DNA of 57,611 bases, from contig NZ_NIRT01000020.1 of the NCBI RefSeq assembly GCF_003207795.1, positions 1 through 57,611 of the forward strand. Direction: 5' to 3'. The notes under the pieces are model-generated. The model saw nothing but the letters and a program-made list of their open reading frames with translations. It ran no database searches and had not been told where the DNA came from. The position numbers and the translations under genes are program-made. This DNA is from Komagataeibacter nataicola. Lineage in GTDB: Bacteria > Pseudomonadota > Alphaproteobacteria > Acetobacterales > Acetobacteraceae. Below, piece after piece: positions 19,303-28,910 of this stretch. Positions within the stretch are counted from its first letter, which is position 1; each line of letters opens with the position of its first letter.

Positions 19303-20148
19303 TCACGCCCCCCGCCGGAAGGGAGACGCGGGATAGACGCCCAGAATTTCCTGTCGTTCCGAAAAGAATGAAAGCTCGCGCAGCGCCTCGGCCAGCGGAG
19401 GCGCTTCGGGGTGGCCCTCCACATCCATCAGGAACTGCGTGGCCGAGAACGAGCCTTCCAGCATGTAGCTCTCCAGCCGGGTCAGATTCACGCCCGTCGT
19501 GGCCAGGCCGCCAAGCGCCTTGTACAGCGCGCCGGGCTGGTTGTTGACCCTGAACAGCAGCGTGGTCATGAAATCGGGACCCGGTTGCGGCAGCGTGTCC
19601 GGCCTGCGGGATGCGATGTAGAAGCGCGTGGTGTTGTGGGCGGCGTCCTCCACGTTGCGGCGCAGGATTTCAAGCCCGTTGAGTTCGGCCGCCAGTTCGG
19701 ATGCCACGGCCACGTCTTCCTTGCGGCCCCACGCGCGTACCATCTCGGCGGCGCCGGCGGTATCGAACTCCACAACCGGCTCCAGCCCCAACTCGCCAAT
19801 CACGCCGCGCACCTGCGCCATGGCGACCGGATGGGTGTGCAGCCGCCTTGCATCGCCCAGTTCTGTGCCGGGAATGCCCAGCAGGCAATGCTCCACGCGC
19901 TGGAAATGCTCGCCCACGATGAACAGGTCTGCCTGCGGCAACAGGGCGTGAATGTCGGGCACACGGCCCGCAAGGCTGTTCTCGCAGGCCAGCATGGCCA
20001 GTTCGGCCTGCCCGTCATGCACGGCGGCGATGGTCTGGGCAAAGGTCTGGCACGGCAGCGTGGCCCAGCCCGGTCGGGCCGTGCGGCAGGCAAGGTCGGA
20101 ATAGGCGCCAGGCCGACCCTGGAAGGCGATGATATGTTCCCCGCTCAT
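19303..20148 (-). CDS. pheA: Prephenate dehydratase
   Basis: Converts prephenate to phenylpyruvate in phenylalanine synthesis. The catalytic domain starts IAFQGRPGAYSDLAC and contains the conserved AHNTTRFYIASR block near residue 178. A C-terminal ACT domain follows (TLLFRVNNQPGALYKALGG, then NLTRLESYML), the allosteric phenylalanine site. No chorismate mutase domain is fused (281 aa), the usual alphaproteobacterial form. Its ATG overlaps the kdsB stop by four bases. Confidence 0.94.
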   Translation of the reverse strand: MSGEHIIAFQGRPGAYSDLACRTARPGWATLPCQTFAQTIAAVHDGQAELAMLACENSLAGRVPDIHALLPQADLFIVGEHFQRVEHCLLGIPGTELGDARRLHTHPVAMAQVRGVIGELGLEPVVEFDTAGAAEMVRAWGRKEDVAVASELAAELNGLEILRRNVEDAAHNTTRFYIASRRPDTLPQPGPDFMTTLLFRVNNQPGALYKALGGLATTGVNLTRLESYMLEGSFSATQFLMDVEGHPEAPPLAEALRELSFFSERQEILGVYPASPFRRGA

Positions 20149-20888
20149 GCCACTGCTCCCAGCATCTGGCGCGCGCGTTCAAGATCGGCGGGGGTATCAA
20201 CCCCAAAGGGTGCTGTGGGGACACGGGTGCAGCCGATGGTCATGCCAGCCTCAAGCGCGCGGAGCTGTTCAAGTTTTTCGCGCTGTTCCAGCCCGCTTTC
20301 GGGCAGGCTGACAAAACGGGCGAGTGCGGCGCGGCGATAGGCGTACAGCCCCACATGGTGCCACAACGGCCCGTACCCCCATGGTATGGGCATGCGTGAG
20401 AAATATAGCGCGCGAGTCACGGCTTCTGGTGCGTCGCTGCCAAAGGCGCAGGCCACCTTCACCACCGAGGCCGCTTTCGCTTCCGCATCATCGCACACGG
20501 GTGCAACAAGGGTTGCGATATCCACCGTGCTGTCGGCCAGTGGGCGCAGCACTGCGTGCAGGCAGTTGGAATCAATGCCCGGCAGGTCGCCCTGCAGGTT
20601 GATGACGGTGTCATGCCTGCCGGTCGGGTCAAGCGTGCCGAGCGCCTGCCAGATGCGGTCCGAGCCGGAGGGGAGATCCGGGTCGGTCAGGATGGCGGTG
20701 CCACCTGCGTGCGCCACCACATCGGCAATCGCGCGGTCGGCCGTGGCGACGGCCACAGGGCCGATGCCTGCGGCCTGCGCGCGCTCGAGCACATGCACGA
20801 TCATGGGGCGGCCCGCGATATCGGCAAGCGGTTTGCCCGGCAGACGGGTCGAGGCCATCCGGGCCGGAATCAGGACAATAGGGTTCAT
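20145..20888 (-). CDS. kdsB: 3-deoxy-manno-octulosonate cytidylyltransferase
   Basis: Activates KDO as CMP-KDO for lipopolysaccharide inner core. Visible are the nucleotide-binding start IVLIPARMASTRLPGKPLADI, the VATADRAIADVV segment, DLPSGSDRIWQAL, VINLQGDLPGID and the metal/sugar block HHVGLYAYRRAALARF. Start at 20,888 (MNPIVLIPARM) matches the family; upstream in-frame codons to 21,002 lack similarity. First gene of the kdsB-pheA pair. Confidence 0.93.
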   Translation of the reverse strand: MNPIVLIPARMASTRLPGKPLADIAGRPMIVHVLERAQAAGIGPVAVATADRAIADVVAHAGGTAILTDPDLPSGSDRIWQALGTLDPTGRHDTVINLQGDLPGIDSNCLHAVLRPLADSTVDIATLVAPVCDDAEAKAASVVKVACAFGSDAPEAVTRALYFSRMPIPWGYGPLWHHVGLYAYRRAALARFVSLPESGLEQREKLEQLRALEAGMTIGCTRVPTAPFGVDTPADLERARQMLGAVA

Positions 20889-21025
20889 GGGGTCTGGGTC
20901 TGGGCCATCCGTAATCTGTCGCGGCGGCACGGGCCGCCCGCCGCCCGTGCATGCTTCACACAGGGCGCGCGGCAGTCTAGGTAAGGAGCGGTTTACATGC
21001 AACCGTGGGAAGGACGCCCGACTTT

Positions 21026-21532
21026 ATGGACAGTACACGCCTTAACCAGATCGGGGTTGCCTGCCTCATTGCCGTGGGGGTGCTGGGCGCAAGCTGGGGT
21101 ATTGCCCACACGGCCGTGCCCGAGCCCCTGCCCGCAAAGGCTGGCGTGGCCATACCGCACCCGGCGGTCCCTGCGCCGGGCGCCTCCATTGATGACCTGG
21201 TGGCAAAGGCCAGCGTGGAAAAGGGCCATGCCCTGGCCGACAGGCAGTGCGCCATGTGCCACAGCATGGCGCCAAATGGCCCCTCCATCATTGGCCCGGA
21301 CCTGTTTGGCGTATTTGGCACGCATGTGGGCGATATTCCCGGCTATGATTTCTCGGACGCGCTCAGGGCGCACAGGGACGAGACCTGGACCAACGCCACC
21401 CTTTCGGCCTGGCTCAAGGGCCCTGCCGATTACGCATCGGGCACCAAGATGTCCTTCCCCGGAATCGCATCGGAAACCGACCGCGCGGACGTGATCGCCT
21501 ATCTGCGCTCGCTCAGGCCGGAGACCCCCTGA
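21026..21532 (+). CDS. Membrane-anchored mono-haem c-type cytochrome
   Basis: One haem attachment site CAMCH near residue 75 and a likely distal methionine in GTKMSFPGI near 143. The N-terminal hydrophobic segment (IGVACLIAVGVLGASWGIA) lacks an obvious cleavage site, so it probably stays as a membrane anchor as in CycM/cytochrome c552-type proteins of alphaproteobacteria. Role: electron transfer in the respiratory chain. ATG at 21,026 is preferred over GTG at 21,005. Its stop overlaps the hisN start. Confidence 0.88.
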   Translation: MDSTRLNQIGVACLIAVGVLGASWGIAHTAVPEPLPAKAGVAIPHPAVPAPGASIDDLVAKASVEKGHALADRQCAMCHSMAPNGPSIIGPDLFGVFGTHVGDIPGYDFSDALRAHRDETWTNATLSAWLKGPADYASGTKMSFPGIASETDRADVIAYLRSLRPETP

Positions 21533-22347
21533 TGAGCGCCCTGCCCGCCGGTTTCCCGCGTGATGCGGTGCTGGAAGCAGCCCTTGCCGCTGCCGATGTA
21601 GCGCGCAGCGTGGTGCTGCCCTTCTTTCGCCGTGGGGTCATGGCCCATGACAAGGCCGATGCCAGCCCCGTCACCATTGCCGACCGCACGGCGGAGCGCG
21701 CGATTCGGGCGGTACTGTCCGAGCGCCTGCCCGGTTTTGGCATTATGGGCGAGGAATTCGGCCTTGAAGGGAGCGAAAGCCCGTATCGCTGGGTTATCGA
21801 CCCGATTGATGGCACCCGTGCCTTCCTGACCGGTCGGCCGACCTTCGGCACGCTCATCGCGCTGCTGCACAACGATGTGCCGCTGCTTGGCATAATCGAC
21901 CAGCCGGTAACGGACGAGCGCTGGATTGGCCTGCGGGGCGAGGCGACGCGCTTCCTTTCCACCCTGCCCGGCCGGCCGCGCACGCGAGCCTGCGCCGCCG
22001 TGGAGCAGGCCGAACTCTCCTGCACCGCGCCTGAAATCCTTGATGCCCCGCACCGTCCCGGCTTTGACGCGCTGGCGGCAGCCGTCCGGCGCACAAGCTG
22101 GGGTGGCGACTGCTACGCCTATGGCCTGCTGGCGCTGGGGCAGATCGACATCATTGCCGAATGCACCATGAAGATATGGGACTGGGCCGCCCTCGTGCCG
22201 GTGGTGGAAGGCGCTGGCGGCTGCATGACCGACTGGGCAGGCCAGCCCCTGCGCGCCGATGGTGACGGCACGGTGCTTGCACTGGGTGATGCTGGCCTCC
22301 TGCCGCATGCGCGCAGTCTGCTTGTGCCGGGCGCGCACGCAGGCTGA
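21532..22347 (+). CDS. hisN: Histidinol-phosphatase, inositol monophosphatase family
   Basis: Metal-dependent phosphatase. Motifs: GEEFGLEG near residue 80, DPIDGTRAFLTGRPTFGTLIALL near 95, and WDWAALVPVVEGAGG near 217, all metal ligands present. The FLTGRPTFGTLIAL and GGDCYAYGLLALG blocks match the HisN-type histidinol-phosphatases rather than suhB. One-base overlap (TGATG) with the cytochrome gene. Confidence 0.85.
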   Translation: MSALPAGFPRDAVLEAALAAADVARSVVLPFFRRGVMAHDKADASPVTIADRTAERAIRAVLSERLPGFGIMGEEFGLEGSESPYRWVIDPIDGTRAFLTGRPTFGTLIALLHNDVPLLGIIDQPVTDERWIGLRGEATRFLSTLPGRPRTRACAAVEQAELSCTAPEILDAPHRPGFDALAAAVRRTSWGGDCYAYGLLALGQIDIIAECTMKIWDWAALVPVVEGAGGCMTDWAGQPLRADGDGTVLALGDAGLLPHARSLLVPGAHAG

Positions 22348-22440
22348 CGGCACGAATTCATCTTTCCCCCTAGCGATGGCGCGGCCAATCGGATAGGGAC
22401 GACCTACCTTCTTGACCGTATCAGAGCGGGAGCATGCGAT

Positions 22441-23706
22441 ATGACCAGCCCATCCACCGGCCACCTTTCCCTTCCCAAGGACAAGATCCGTATCCTGCTG
22501 CTTGAGGGCATTCATGACAGTGCCGTCAATCTGCTGAAGGAAAACGGATACGAGAACGTCACCCGCCTCAAGACGGCGCTGGAAGGCGAAGCCCTGCAGA
22601 AGGCGCTGGAAGGCGTGCATATCGTGGGCATCCGCTCGCGCACGCAGCTGACGCGCGAGGTGATCGAGAAGGCCGACCGCCTGATCGCCATCGGCTGCTT
22701 TTGCATCGGCACCAACCAGGTCGACCTCAACGCCGCGCGTGAGGGTGGTATTCCCGTATTCAACGCTCCCTACAGCAACACCCGTTCGGTGGCCGAACTG
22801 GTCATGGGCGAGATCGTGATGCTGATGCGCCGCATCTTCCCCAAGTCGGAAGAATGCAATGCCGGTATCTGGAAAAAATCCGCCACCAATAGCTGGGAAG
22901 TACGCGGCAAGACGCTGGGCATCGTGGGTTATGGTTCCATCGGTTCGCAGCTTTCCGTGCTGGCCGAAGCCTTCGGCATGCGCGTGTTCTATTACGACGT
23001 GATCGACAAGCTGGTGCACGGCAACGCAACGCCGGTCGATACGCTCGAAACCCTGCTGGCCCAGAGCGACGTGGTCAGCCTGCATGTGCCCCAGACCCCC
23101 GAGACTGCAGGCATGATTGGCGAAGCGCAGATCCGCGCGATGAAGAAGGGCTCCTTCCTCATCAACAACGCGCGCGGCAACGTGGTGGACCTCGATGCGC
23201 TGGCCGCAGCCCTGAAGGACGGCCACCTGCTTGGTGCGGCCATCGACGTGTTCCCCAAGGAGCCCAAGCAGGCTGGCGAGCCGCTGGAAACCCCGCTGCG
23301 CGGGCTCGATAACGTGATCCTGACGCCGCATATCGGTGGCTCCACGGCGGAAGCGCAGGAGCGCATCGGTGTGGAAGTGGCGCGCAAGCTGGTGGAATAC
23401 TCCGATATCGGTTCCACGCTGGGTGCGGTGAACTTCCCCACCGTACAACTGCCTGAAAACCCGCATGGCACGCGCTTCATGCATGTGCACCACAACGTGC
23501 CGGGCATCATGCTGCAGATCAACGAGATCTTCTCCAGGGAGTCCTGCAACGTCACCGCGCAGTACCTGCAGACGGCGGGTGAGCTGGGTTACGTGGTGGT
23601 CGAGGCTGATACCGGCCGCGATGTGGAAAAGGACAACCGCATCCTTGACCGCCTGCGCGCGCTCAAGGGCACGCTGCGCGCCCGCCTGCTGTACAAGCAG
23701 CAGTAA
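22441..23706 (+). CDS. serA: D-3-phosphoglycerate dehydrogenase
   Basis: First committed enzyme of serine synthesis. The 421 aa protein is the short (E. coli-like) type with a C-terminal ACT domain. Visible: IGCFCIGTNQVDL, NAD-binding GIVGYGSIGSQLSVLAEAFGM near residue 160, catalytic Arg in NNARGNVVDLDAL near 243, and the His in LTPHIGGSTAEAQ near 296. ACT domain about 345-421 (HHNVPGIMLQINEIFS). A GGGAG precedes the ATG. Confidence 0.95.
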   Translation: MTSPSTGHLSLPKDKIRILLLEGIHDSAVNLLKENGYENVTRLKTALEGEALQKALEGVHIVGIRSRTQLTREVIEKADRLIAIGCFCIGTNQVDLNAAREGGIPVFNAPYSNTRSVAELVMGEIVMLMRRIFPKSEECNAGIWKKSATNSWEVRGKTLGIVGYGSIGSQLSVLAEAFGMRVFYYDVIDKLVHGNATPVDTLETLLAQSDVVSLHVPQTPETAGMIGEAQIRAMKKGSFLINNARGNVVDLDALAAALKDGHLLGAAIDVFPKEPKQAGEPLETPLRGLDNVILTPHIGGSTAEAQERIGVEVARKLVEYSDIGSTLGAVNFPTVQLPENPHGTRFMHVHHNVPGIMLQINEIFSRESCNVTAQYLQTAGELGYVVVEADTGRDVEKDNRILDRLRALKGTLRARLLYKQQ

Positions 23707-23753
23707 AAACGCGTTTGCCGAGAACGCGTTGATAAAAGAATAAAGTGCCCGGG

Positions 23754-23780
23754 TGCCGCCTTTTTTCAAAAAAGGCGGCA
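23754..23780. terminator. Perfect palindromic terminator/repeat after serA
   Basis: TGCCGCC-TTTTTT, a single C, then AAAAAA-GGCGGCA: a perfect 13-base inverted repeat. The same core recurs after pgm (36,196-36,217). A second small hairpin formed by two copies of the palindrome AACGCGTT lies at 23,708-23,730. Confidence 0.7.
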
Positions 23781-23846
23781 TTCTGCTGCAGATACCCTTA
23801 TGATTGCAGGGTGTTCTCCAGGCAGTTTTTACGAATTCCTTCAGTT

Positions 23847-23881
23847 AAAGGGAGCATGCCAGACGACATGCTCCCTTTTTT
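23847..23881. terminator. Bidirectional terminator between serA and the convergent small gene
   Basis: Arms AAAGGGAGCATG (23,847-23,858) and CATGCTCCCTTT (23,867-23,878), eight-base loop, then further T residues. It sits between two convergent genes and has A and T runs on both sides. Confidence 0.85.
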
Positions 23882-23957
23882 ATTAAGGTGAATCCTTTAT
23901 TATTTCACGGTATTATTGGGCCTGACTGTTTGATGCAGCAACTCAGGCGACCTGAGC

Positions 23958-24266
23958 TCAGGGGAGCTGGACGATGCGACTCTCGGTGTTTTCATCACCC
24001 GGCCTGATTTCAACACTGCCCTTCGCACAGAGCGGGTAAGCCTTCACCACAGGCTCGATCAGGCGGAAGATGGCCTCGGCATCCGGTCCATAAAGAAAGA
24101 TCTGCGCGGCTTCGGGGCCAAATTCATGCCCGTCCAGAACGCCCGCATCGCCAAGCACGTCTTCTATTTCATCTTCAAGGGTGCAGAGGTCATATTCTTC
24201 ATAGACCTCCGGCGGCAGACCATTATTGTTCAGCGTAATGATGACGGCCTGCGTGTTGGAAGACAT
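23958..24266 (-). CDS. Acidic protein of unknown function
   Basis: 102 aa, strongly acidic (Glu/Asp-rich block EEYDLCTLEDEIEDVLGDAGVLDGHEFG), no signal peptide or membrane segment. The pattern VIITLNNNGLPPEVYEEYDL ... AAQIFLYGPDAEAIFRLIEPVVKAYPL looks like an alternating alpha/beta fold; I do not recognise the family by name. AGGAGA precedes the ATG. Monocistronic and convergent with serA. Confidence 0.7.
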   Translation of the reverse strand: MSSNTQAVIITLNNNGLPPEVYEEYDLCTLEDEIEDVLGDAGVLDGHEFGPEAAQIFLYGPDAEAIFRLIEPVVKAYPLCAKGSVEIRPGDENTESRIVQLP

Positions 24267-24353
24267 TTTCTTATTCTCTCCTGTATCGAAGTTAATATAT
24301 ACAATACAGAATAATAGGGCGGCAGGAAAGGACGGCCCTCTCGCCTGCGTGAA

Positions 24354-24683
24354 TTATGGCGCGGTCAGGAACGTGGCCGCTTCGCTCCGGCGCAGGCGCG
24401 CATGGCGGCTTGTATCGGTCTCGAGCAGGCAGGCCATGAGTAACGCAATCACCCACCCTGCCCCGGTCATGCCCAGGGTGCAGTTCACCACCGCCACGAC
24501 TGCCGCATTATGCACCTTGCGGCGGCACGCGATGAAGGTCGGCAGCAGGAACAGCACCATGCCGCAGGCCAGCATCAGCCCGGCGCCGACCAGCAGGGTC
24601 GTGCCGATCTCGAGCCCGGTACCCTGTATGGACTGCCAGCCACGGTAGACCTCATAGGTGGAGGGAACATGGATATTCATCAC
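24354..24683 (-). CDS. Superinfection immunity family membrane protein (Imm-like)
   Basis: Two transmembrane segments (about residues 26-50 and 62-85) with the family pattern FLLPTFIACRRKVHNAAVVAVVNCTLGMTGAGWVIALLMAC. That arrangement matches the superinfection immunity domain first described for phage T4 Imm, which blocks entry of DNA from a second phage. In bacterial chromosomes such proteins are common and mostly uncharacterised, so a defence role is only suggested. No phage genes adjoin it. Confidence 0.72.
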   Translation of the reverse strand: MMNIHVPSTYEVYRGWQSIQGTGLEIGTTLLVGAGLMLACGMVLFLLPTFIACRRKVHNAAVVAVVNCTLGMTGAGWVIALLMACLLETDTSRHARLRRSEAATFLTAP

Positions 24684-24828
24684 GCTTCATGCTAACCCTA
24701 AAGGCAGGCGTGCCGCCATATCGCATGGTACGTTGGGAACTGGCATGCAGCCCTTGCATGTTGGACGGCTTTGTATTTGTCGGGGTTTGCTACAGTGCAC
24801 GGTTATGTGGACCCTCAGGGGGTAACCT

Positions 24829-25335
24829 GTGATCTGGGGTGATTTCCAAGCGGTAATCCAGCTATCGGCTGGGCTGAACGTGGCCATTCTCAGCTTTGTC
24901 GATATCAGCCTGCCCGCGATAAAGGAACGCAGGCGCGTCTTTGCCAAGGCCCGGCAGGAACTCGAACTCCACCGCAGCGGCACCGACCACCAGCATCCCG
25001 ACGATGCCGAGGACTACGCCGCCGCCGTGCAGGAAATGGACCGCAAGCTTTTCATGTTATGGCAGGAATCCTCCACCTTCATCCGCGAGGAGGAATCCCT
25101 CATCCGCTCCACCGGTGTGCTCGGCGTGTTTGGCGCCGTGCTGAGCCTGGGGCTGCTGTGGTATTCGGCCGTGCATTACAGCGGGGTGATCTCGCTCATG
25201 GGGCGGGTGCTGATTATCCTGTCCTTCTGTTCGCTGCTTGGTGCGTTCCTGATCAATTTCATGACCGCGTCGCAGGCAGGCGTGTTTACCAAGAAATGCA
25301 ATTCCATCCGTGAGGAAATGCACAAGCGCCTGTAA
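24829..25335 (+). CDS. Membrane protein of unknown function
   Basis: 168 aa beginning with GTG six bases after a strong AGGGGG. Residues 30-95 are charged and helical (coiled-coil-like, KERRRVFAKARQELELH), then two transmembrane segments follow (about 100-125 and 127-148), and a short charged tail. Family not recognised. Divergent from the Imm-like gene. Confidence 0.7.
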   Translation: MIWGDFQAVIQLSAGLNVAILSFVDISLPAIKERRRVFAKARQELELHRSGTDHQHPDDAEDYAAAVQEMDRKLFMLWQESSTFIREEESLIRSTGVLGVFGAVLSLGLLWYSAVHYSGVISLMGRVLIILSFCSLLGAFLINFMTASQAGVFTKKCNSIREEMHKRL

Positions 25336-25425
25336 GACGCCCATTGCGCCATGTCCTGCCAGCCCACAATCTGGCTGGCGCGATGGGACAGGCAGCCCGG
25401 CGCGGGATGGCGGGGGCGGGCGTTC

Positions 25426-26787
25426 CTACTCTTTTCGCTCTGCCCGCTTCATGCGCCACAGGATGCGGGTGCCATGGAATACGAAGACCGCCACCAGCCC
25501 GGTGCCAATGCCATACCACAGCCCCTGCACGCCCATGCCCTCATCAAAGGCGAGGAATATCCCGGCAGGAAAGCCAAGCCCCCAGTAGCCGATAATGGCC
25601 AGCACCATGGGGATGGTGGTATCCCCCTGCCCGCGCAGGACGCCCGTGGCGATGGCCTGCAGGGCGTCAGGCACCTGAAAGGCCGCGCCGACCAGTAGCA
25701 GTGCAAGCGCCAGATGCACCGCCTGTGCGTTTTCCGGCAGGGTGGCGTCGAGATAGAAGCCGATGATGGTCTGCCGCCCCAGCGCCAGGATGAGGGTGAC
25801 CACACAGGCCACCATCAGGCCCAGCACCATGCCCGCCCCGGCAGTACGGCGCACCATGGTCGGGTCGTTGCGGCCCGTCCAGTACCCCACGCGTATGTTG
25901 CTCGCCTGCGCCATGGCCAGATACAGCACGAAGCACTGCATGCCGATGCCCAGCATGATCTGGAATGCGGCAAGTCCGGCATTGCCCAGTCTGGCGGCCT
26001 CGAAGCTGTTGGCCTGGAACAGCGTGACCTCCGCCATCGCGGCCGCCAGCATGGGCAGGCCCGTGCGCAGCAGGGCGGCCGTATGCCCCCAGTCATGCGC
26101 GCGCGGGCGCAGCGCGGTGCGCAGTTCGGGCCTGCGCGCCATGAACGCAAGCAGGATGGCGGGCATGCACCACAGGGTGATGACCGTCGCTACCGCCGAG
26201 CCGTGCAGCCCCAGCGCGGGCAGGCCAAGCCAGCCATGGATGAGTGTTGCGTTCAACACCCCGTTCACTACCGTGATGCACGGCATTACCCGCATGAGAA
26301 TGCCCTGAGCCCCCATGACCGGCAGCGCCGTGGTCAGCACGCCCTGGCCTAGCAGCGCAGGCGGCACCGCCCACATCAGGATATGCACGAAACCGGTTAC
26401 CGGCGCACGGATGGTCTCGGGCTCATGCAGCCATGCCAGCAGCGTATCGATATGGTACAGGCAGAACAGTTCCGGCCCGCATAGCACGATGGCAACCACG
26501 AGCATGGAGGTGATTGTGGTGCCAAGGCTTGCATGATCCTGCCGCCCGCGTGCCTGCGAAAGCAGGATGCCGCCAGCTTCGATCATGGCGGCGAGGATGG
26601 CGTTGAGCGTGAAGAACGTGCCTGTGGCCAGCCCGCCAATGGCAAGTGCCGCGGCGCCGAGGCTGCCGAGCAGCAGGTCATCGGTCAGCCCCATCAACAT
26701 CTGGGCGAACTGAGACAGGCCCATCGGTCCGGCAATGGCAAGGATGGAGCGGAACTCCGCCCCAAAGGATGTGTTTGGACGCGTCAT
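25426..26787 (-). CDS. MATE family multidrug/sodium efflux transporter
   Basis: 453 aa with about twelve hydrophobic segments in two similar halves. The N-terminus ILAIAGPMGLSQFAQMLMGLTDDLLLGSLGAAALAIGGLA is typical of NorM-type MATE exporters, and GILLSQARGRQD marks the end of the second segment. Substrate unknown. Monocistronic. Confidence 0.88.
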   Translation of the reverse strand: MTRPNTSFGAEFRSILAIAGPMGLSQFAQMLMGLTDDLLLGSLGAAALAIGGLATGTFFTLNAILAAMIEAGGILLSQARGRQDHASLGTTITSMLVVAIVLCGPELFCLYHIDTLLAWLHEPETIRAPVTGFVHILMWAVPPALLGQGVLTTALPVMGAQGILMRVMPCITVVNGVLNATLIHGWLGLPALGLHGSAVATVITLWCMPAILLAFMARRPELRTALRPRAHDWGHTAALLRTGLPMLAAAMAEVTLFQANSFEAARLGNAGLAAFQIMLGIGMQCFVLYLAMAQASNIRVGYWTGRNDPTMVRRTAGAGMVLGLMVACVVTLILALGRQTIIGFYLDATLPENAQAVHLALALLLVGAAFQVPDALQAIATGVLRGQGDTTIPMVLAIIGYWGLGFPAGIFLAFDEGMGVQGLWYGIGTGLVAVFVFHGTRILWRMKRAERKE

Positions 26788-27000
26788 GAACCCCCTGCTT
26801 CACTCATGGCCCCGCCGGGTATGGTGCTGGGGTGGGGTTTATACGACCCCACGGCGCACGGCCAGCAGCCATGCGGCGCAGAGGCCTGTCATAATGTATT
26901 TTTTTATATGACGGCCCAGCCACGACAAGGAGAAGGCATGGCGTGCGATGACAGCTTGCCTCCCATGATCGCTGGTGCCTTGATGCCGGGCGCGTGCCGT

Positions 27001-27540
27001 TCAGCCGCGCGCGGCGGGGCGTGCGGGCGGGGTCAGGCCGCTGATGGTTTGCACGATGTCACTGAATTCCACGGGCCGGTAATCCCATACGTCCACTCCC
27101 ACATCACAGGACAGGCTGGTAGGTGTGAACTTATCATGAACATGACCGTAAAAATGCAGGCTGTCGTGCCAGAAGCCATTCCATTCGGCAATGGGGTAAT
27201 GAAACAGCACCACCCTGCGGCCATCGAGCTTGAGTTCGGCATAGGCCTGTGAGGAAGCCCAGCCTGGCCAGGTCCGCACGGTCCCGCTGTCGTGGTTGCC
27301 CCAGATCAGGTGCTTGCGGCCATTCAGCCGGGCCAGAATCGCTTCGGCCCGCTGTGTGCCGTGCGCCACGTCGCCAAGGTGCCACACGTCATCATCCGGG
27401 CCGATGGTGGCGTTCCAGTTGCTGACCAGGGTTGCATCCATCTCGGCAACCGTTTCAAAGGGGCGCTTGCTGTAGCGGATGATATTGGCATGGCCGAAAT
27501 GGGTGTCGGCGGTAAAAAAGGTCTTTGGAGGGCGGGGCAT
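27001..27540 (-). CDS. Calcineurin-like metallophosphoesterase
   Basis: All five metal-binding motifs are readable: FFTADTHFGHANI, LGDVAHG, WGNHDS, FHYPIAEWNG and FYGHVHDK. At 179 aa it is a compact, single-domain enzyme like the phage/bacterial 'ADTHFGH' subfamily; substrate unknown. Start at 27,540 is the first ATG of the conserved block. Confidence 0.85.
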   Translation of the reverse strand: MPRPPKTFFTADTHFGHANIIRYSKRPFETVAEMDATLVSNWNATIGPDDDVWHLGDVAHGTQRAEAILARLNGRKHLIWGNHDSGTVRTWPGWASSQAYAELKLDGRRVVLFHYPIAEWNGFWHDSLHFYGHVHDKFTPTSLSCDVGVDVWDYRPVEFSDIVQTISGLTPPARPAARG

Positions 27541-27755
27541 GTCGCGTCGGAACAGTAAGGAGAATGAGCGGTTAAAGGACCAGTTTGCGCGCGCAGGAGC
27601 AAGATGGATCGTGTCCTGTTGTAAACCGGGTCTTTAACCCTGCGCTGCTATGACCGCAAGGATGTAGGCCAGCCATCTGCCACAACGCGCGGCCTGTCCC
27701 GTCATGGCGTTATATGGCAACCTTTTATGAACCCCAGCAGGATAGAACACACCAT

Positions 27756-28805
27756 ATGGAAGAAAACCGGAACCGGACCCAGTATATTGGCACCTTCATA
27801 TTTGTATGTGCAGTCCTGCTGTTTTCCGCATGGATCGAGCAGTCATTCCTGTTTGCCTTCGTGTGGGGGGGAATTCTCACCATCACCACCTTCCCGCTCT
27901 ATAACCGGCTGGTCGGGCGGGGCATGGGCCGTGGGGTGGCGGCAGGGCTGATCGCGACGGGCATTTTTGCGCTGCTGGCCGTGCCCATGATCGCCATGGC
28001 CGTGCGGGCCGGGCTGGAAATTCCCTCGCTCATGGCATGGGGGCGGACCGCGTTGCATGATGGCATTCCCGTCTCGCCGCAGATTGATGAAATTCCGCGC
28101 ATTGGCCCAAGGCTGGCCGGGCTGTGGCGGCGCTACCTGTCCGACCCCGATGAACTGCGGCACTGGACTGGCGTGGTGTCGCGCATGGTGGCCACCGGCG
28201 ATGGCCGCGAACTGCCGCATCGCCTCATGGGAATGACCGAAACCTTCGTCATCGCCACGCTGTCGGTCTATTTCTATCTTCATGCCTCGCAAACGCTCAT
28301 TGCCGATATCCGTGCGGTCGGGCAGCATTTCCTGGGTGGGCGCGCGCGTGATGTGATCCGCAACACCGTGGGCGCCGTGCGTGGCACGGTCGCGGGGCTG
28401 GTGCTGGTGGGGCTGGGTCAGGGCGTGCTGGTGGGCATTGGCTACTTCATTGCCGACACGCCGCACCCTGCCCTGCTCACGCTGGTGACGGCAGTGGTCA
28501 GCGTCATCCCGTTCTGCGGGCCGATCCTGCTCTGTGTGACCACGCTCATGACCTTCGCGGCCAATGGCGTGATGCAGGCGGTGATCGTGGGCGTGATCGG
28601 CGCCATCGCCTATGGCGCAGGCGACCATTTCGTGCGGCCCAAGCTGATCAGTGGCAGCACCAGCATTCCCTTCCTTGCGGTGCTGACGGCCATTCTGGGC
28701 GGCCTGCATGTCTTTGGCCTGCTCGGGCTGTTTATCGGGCCCGCGGTCATTGCGGTCGCGCTGTCGCTGTGGCGCACGGCGGCGGCAGAAGAACGCGCCC
28801 GTTAA
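27756..28805 (+). CDS. AI-2E family permease
   Basis: About 350 aa with eight hydrophobic segments in the PF01594 arrangement; diagnostic blocks include GGILTITTFPLYNRL, the long soluble loop after the third segment and SGSTSIPFLAVLTAILGGLHVFGLLGLFIGP near the end. Members export autoinducer-2 or act as Na+/H+ antiporters; which applies here cannot be told. ATG at 27,756 has AGGA upstream; a start at 27,714 has none. Confidence 0.85.
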   Translation: MEENRNRTQYIGTFIFVCAVLLFSAWIEQSFLFAFVWGGILTITTFPLYNRLVGRGMGRGVAAGLIATGIFALLAVPMIAMAVRAGLEIPSLMAWGRTALHDGIPVSPQIDEIPRIGPRLAGLWRRYLSDPDELRHWTGVVSRMVATGDGRELPHRLMGMTETFVIATLSVYFYLHASQTLIADIRAVGQHFLGGRARDVIRNTVGAVRGTVAGLVLVGLGQGVLVGIGYFIADTPHPALLTLVTAVVSVIPFCGPILLCVTTLMTFAANGVMQAVIVGVIGAIAYGAGDHFVRPKLISGSTSIPFLAVLTAILGGLHVFGLLGLFIGPAVIAVALSLWRTAAAEERAR

Positions 28806-28910
28806 ACCTGCTGTCAGCCGCGGTCATATGGCGCTTGCAGGCCTGTTGCGTTGCATGCCGCCATGACCCGGCTGATGGGCCTCATGTCCTGATGGGGCAC
28901 CTGAAAACGT

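Noticed and set aside
21499-23781. 760-codon minus-strand frame across hisN and serA
   Set aside because: Antisense shadow of two clear genes and their spacer, with no ribosome site.
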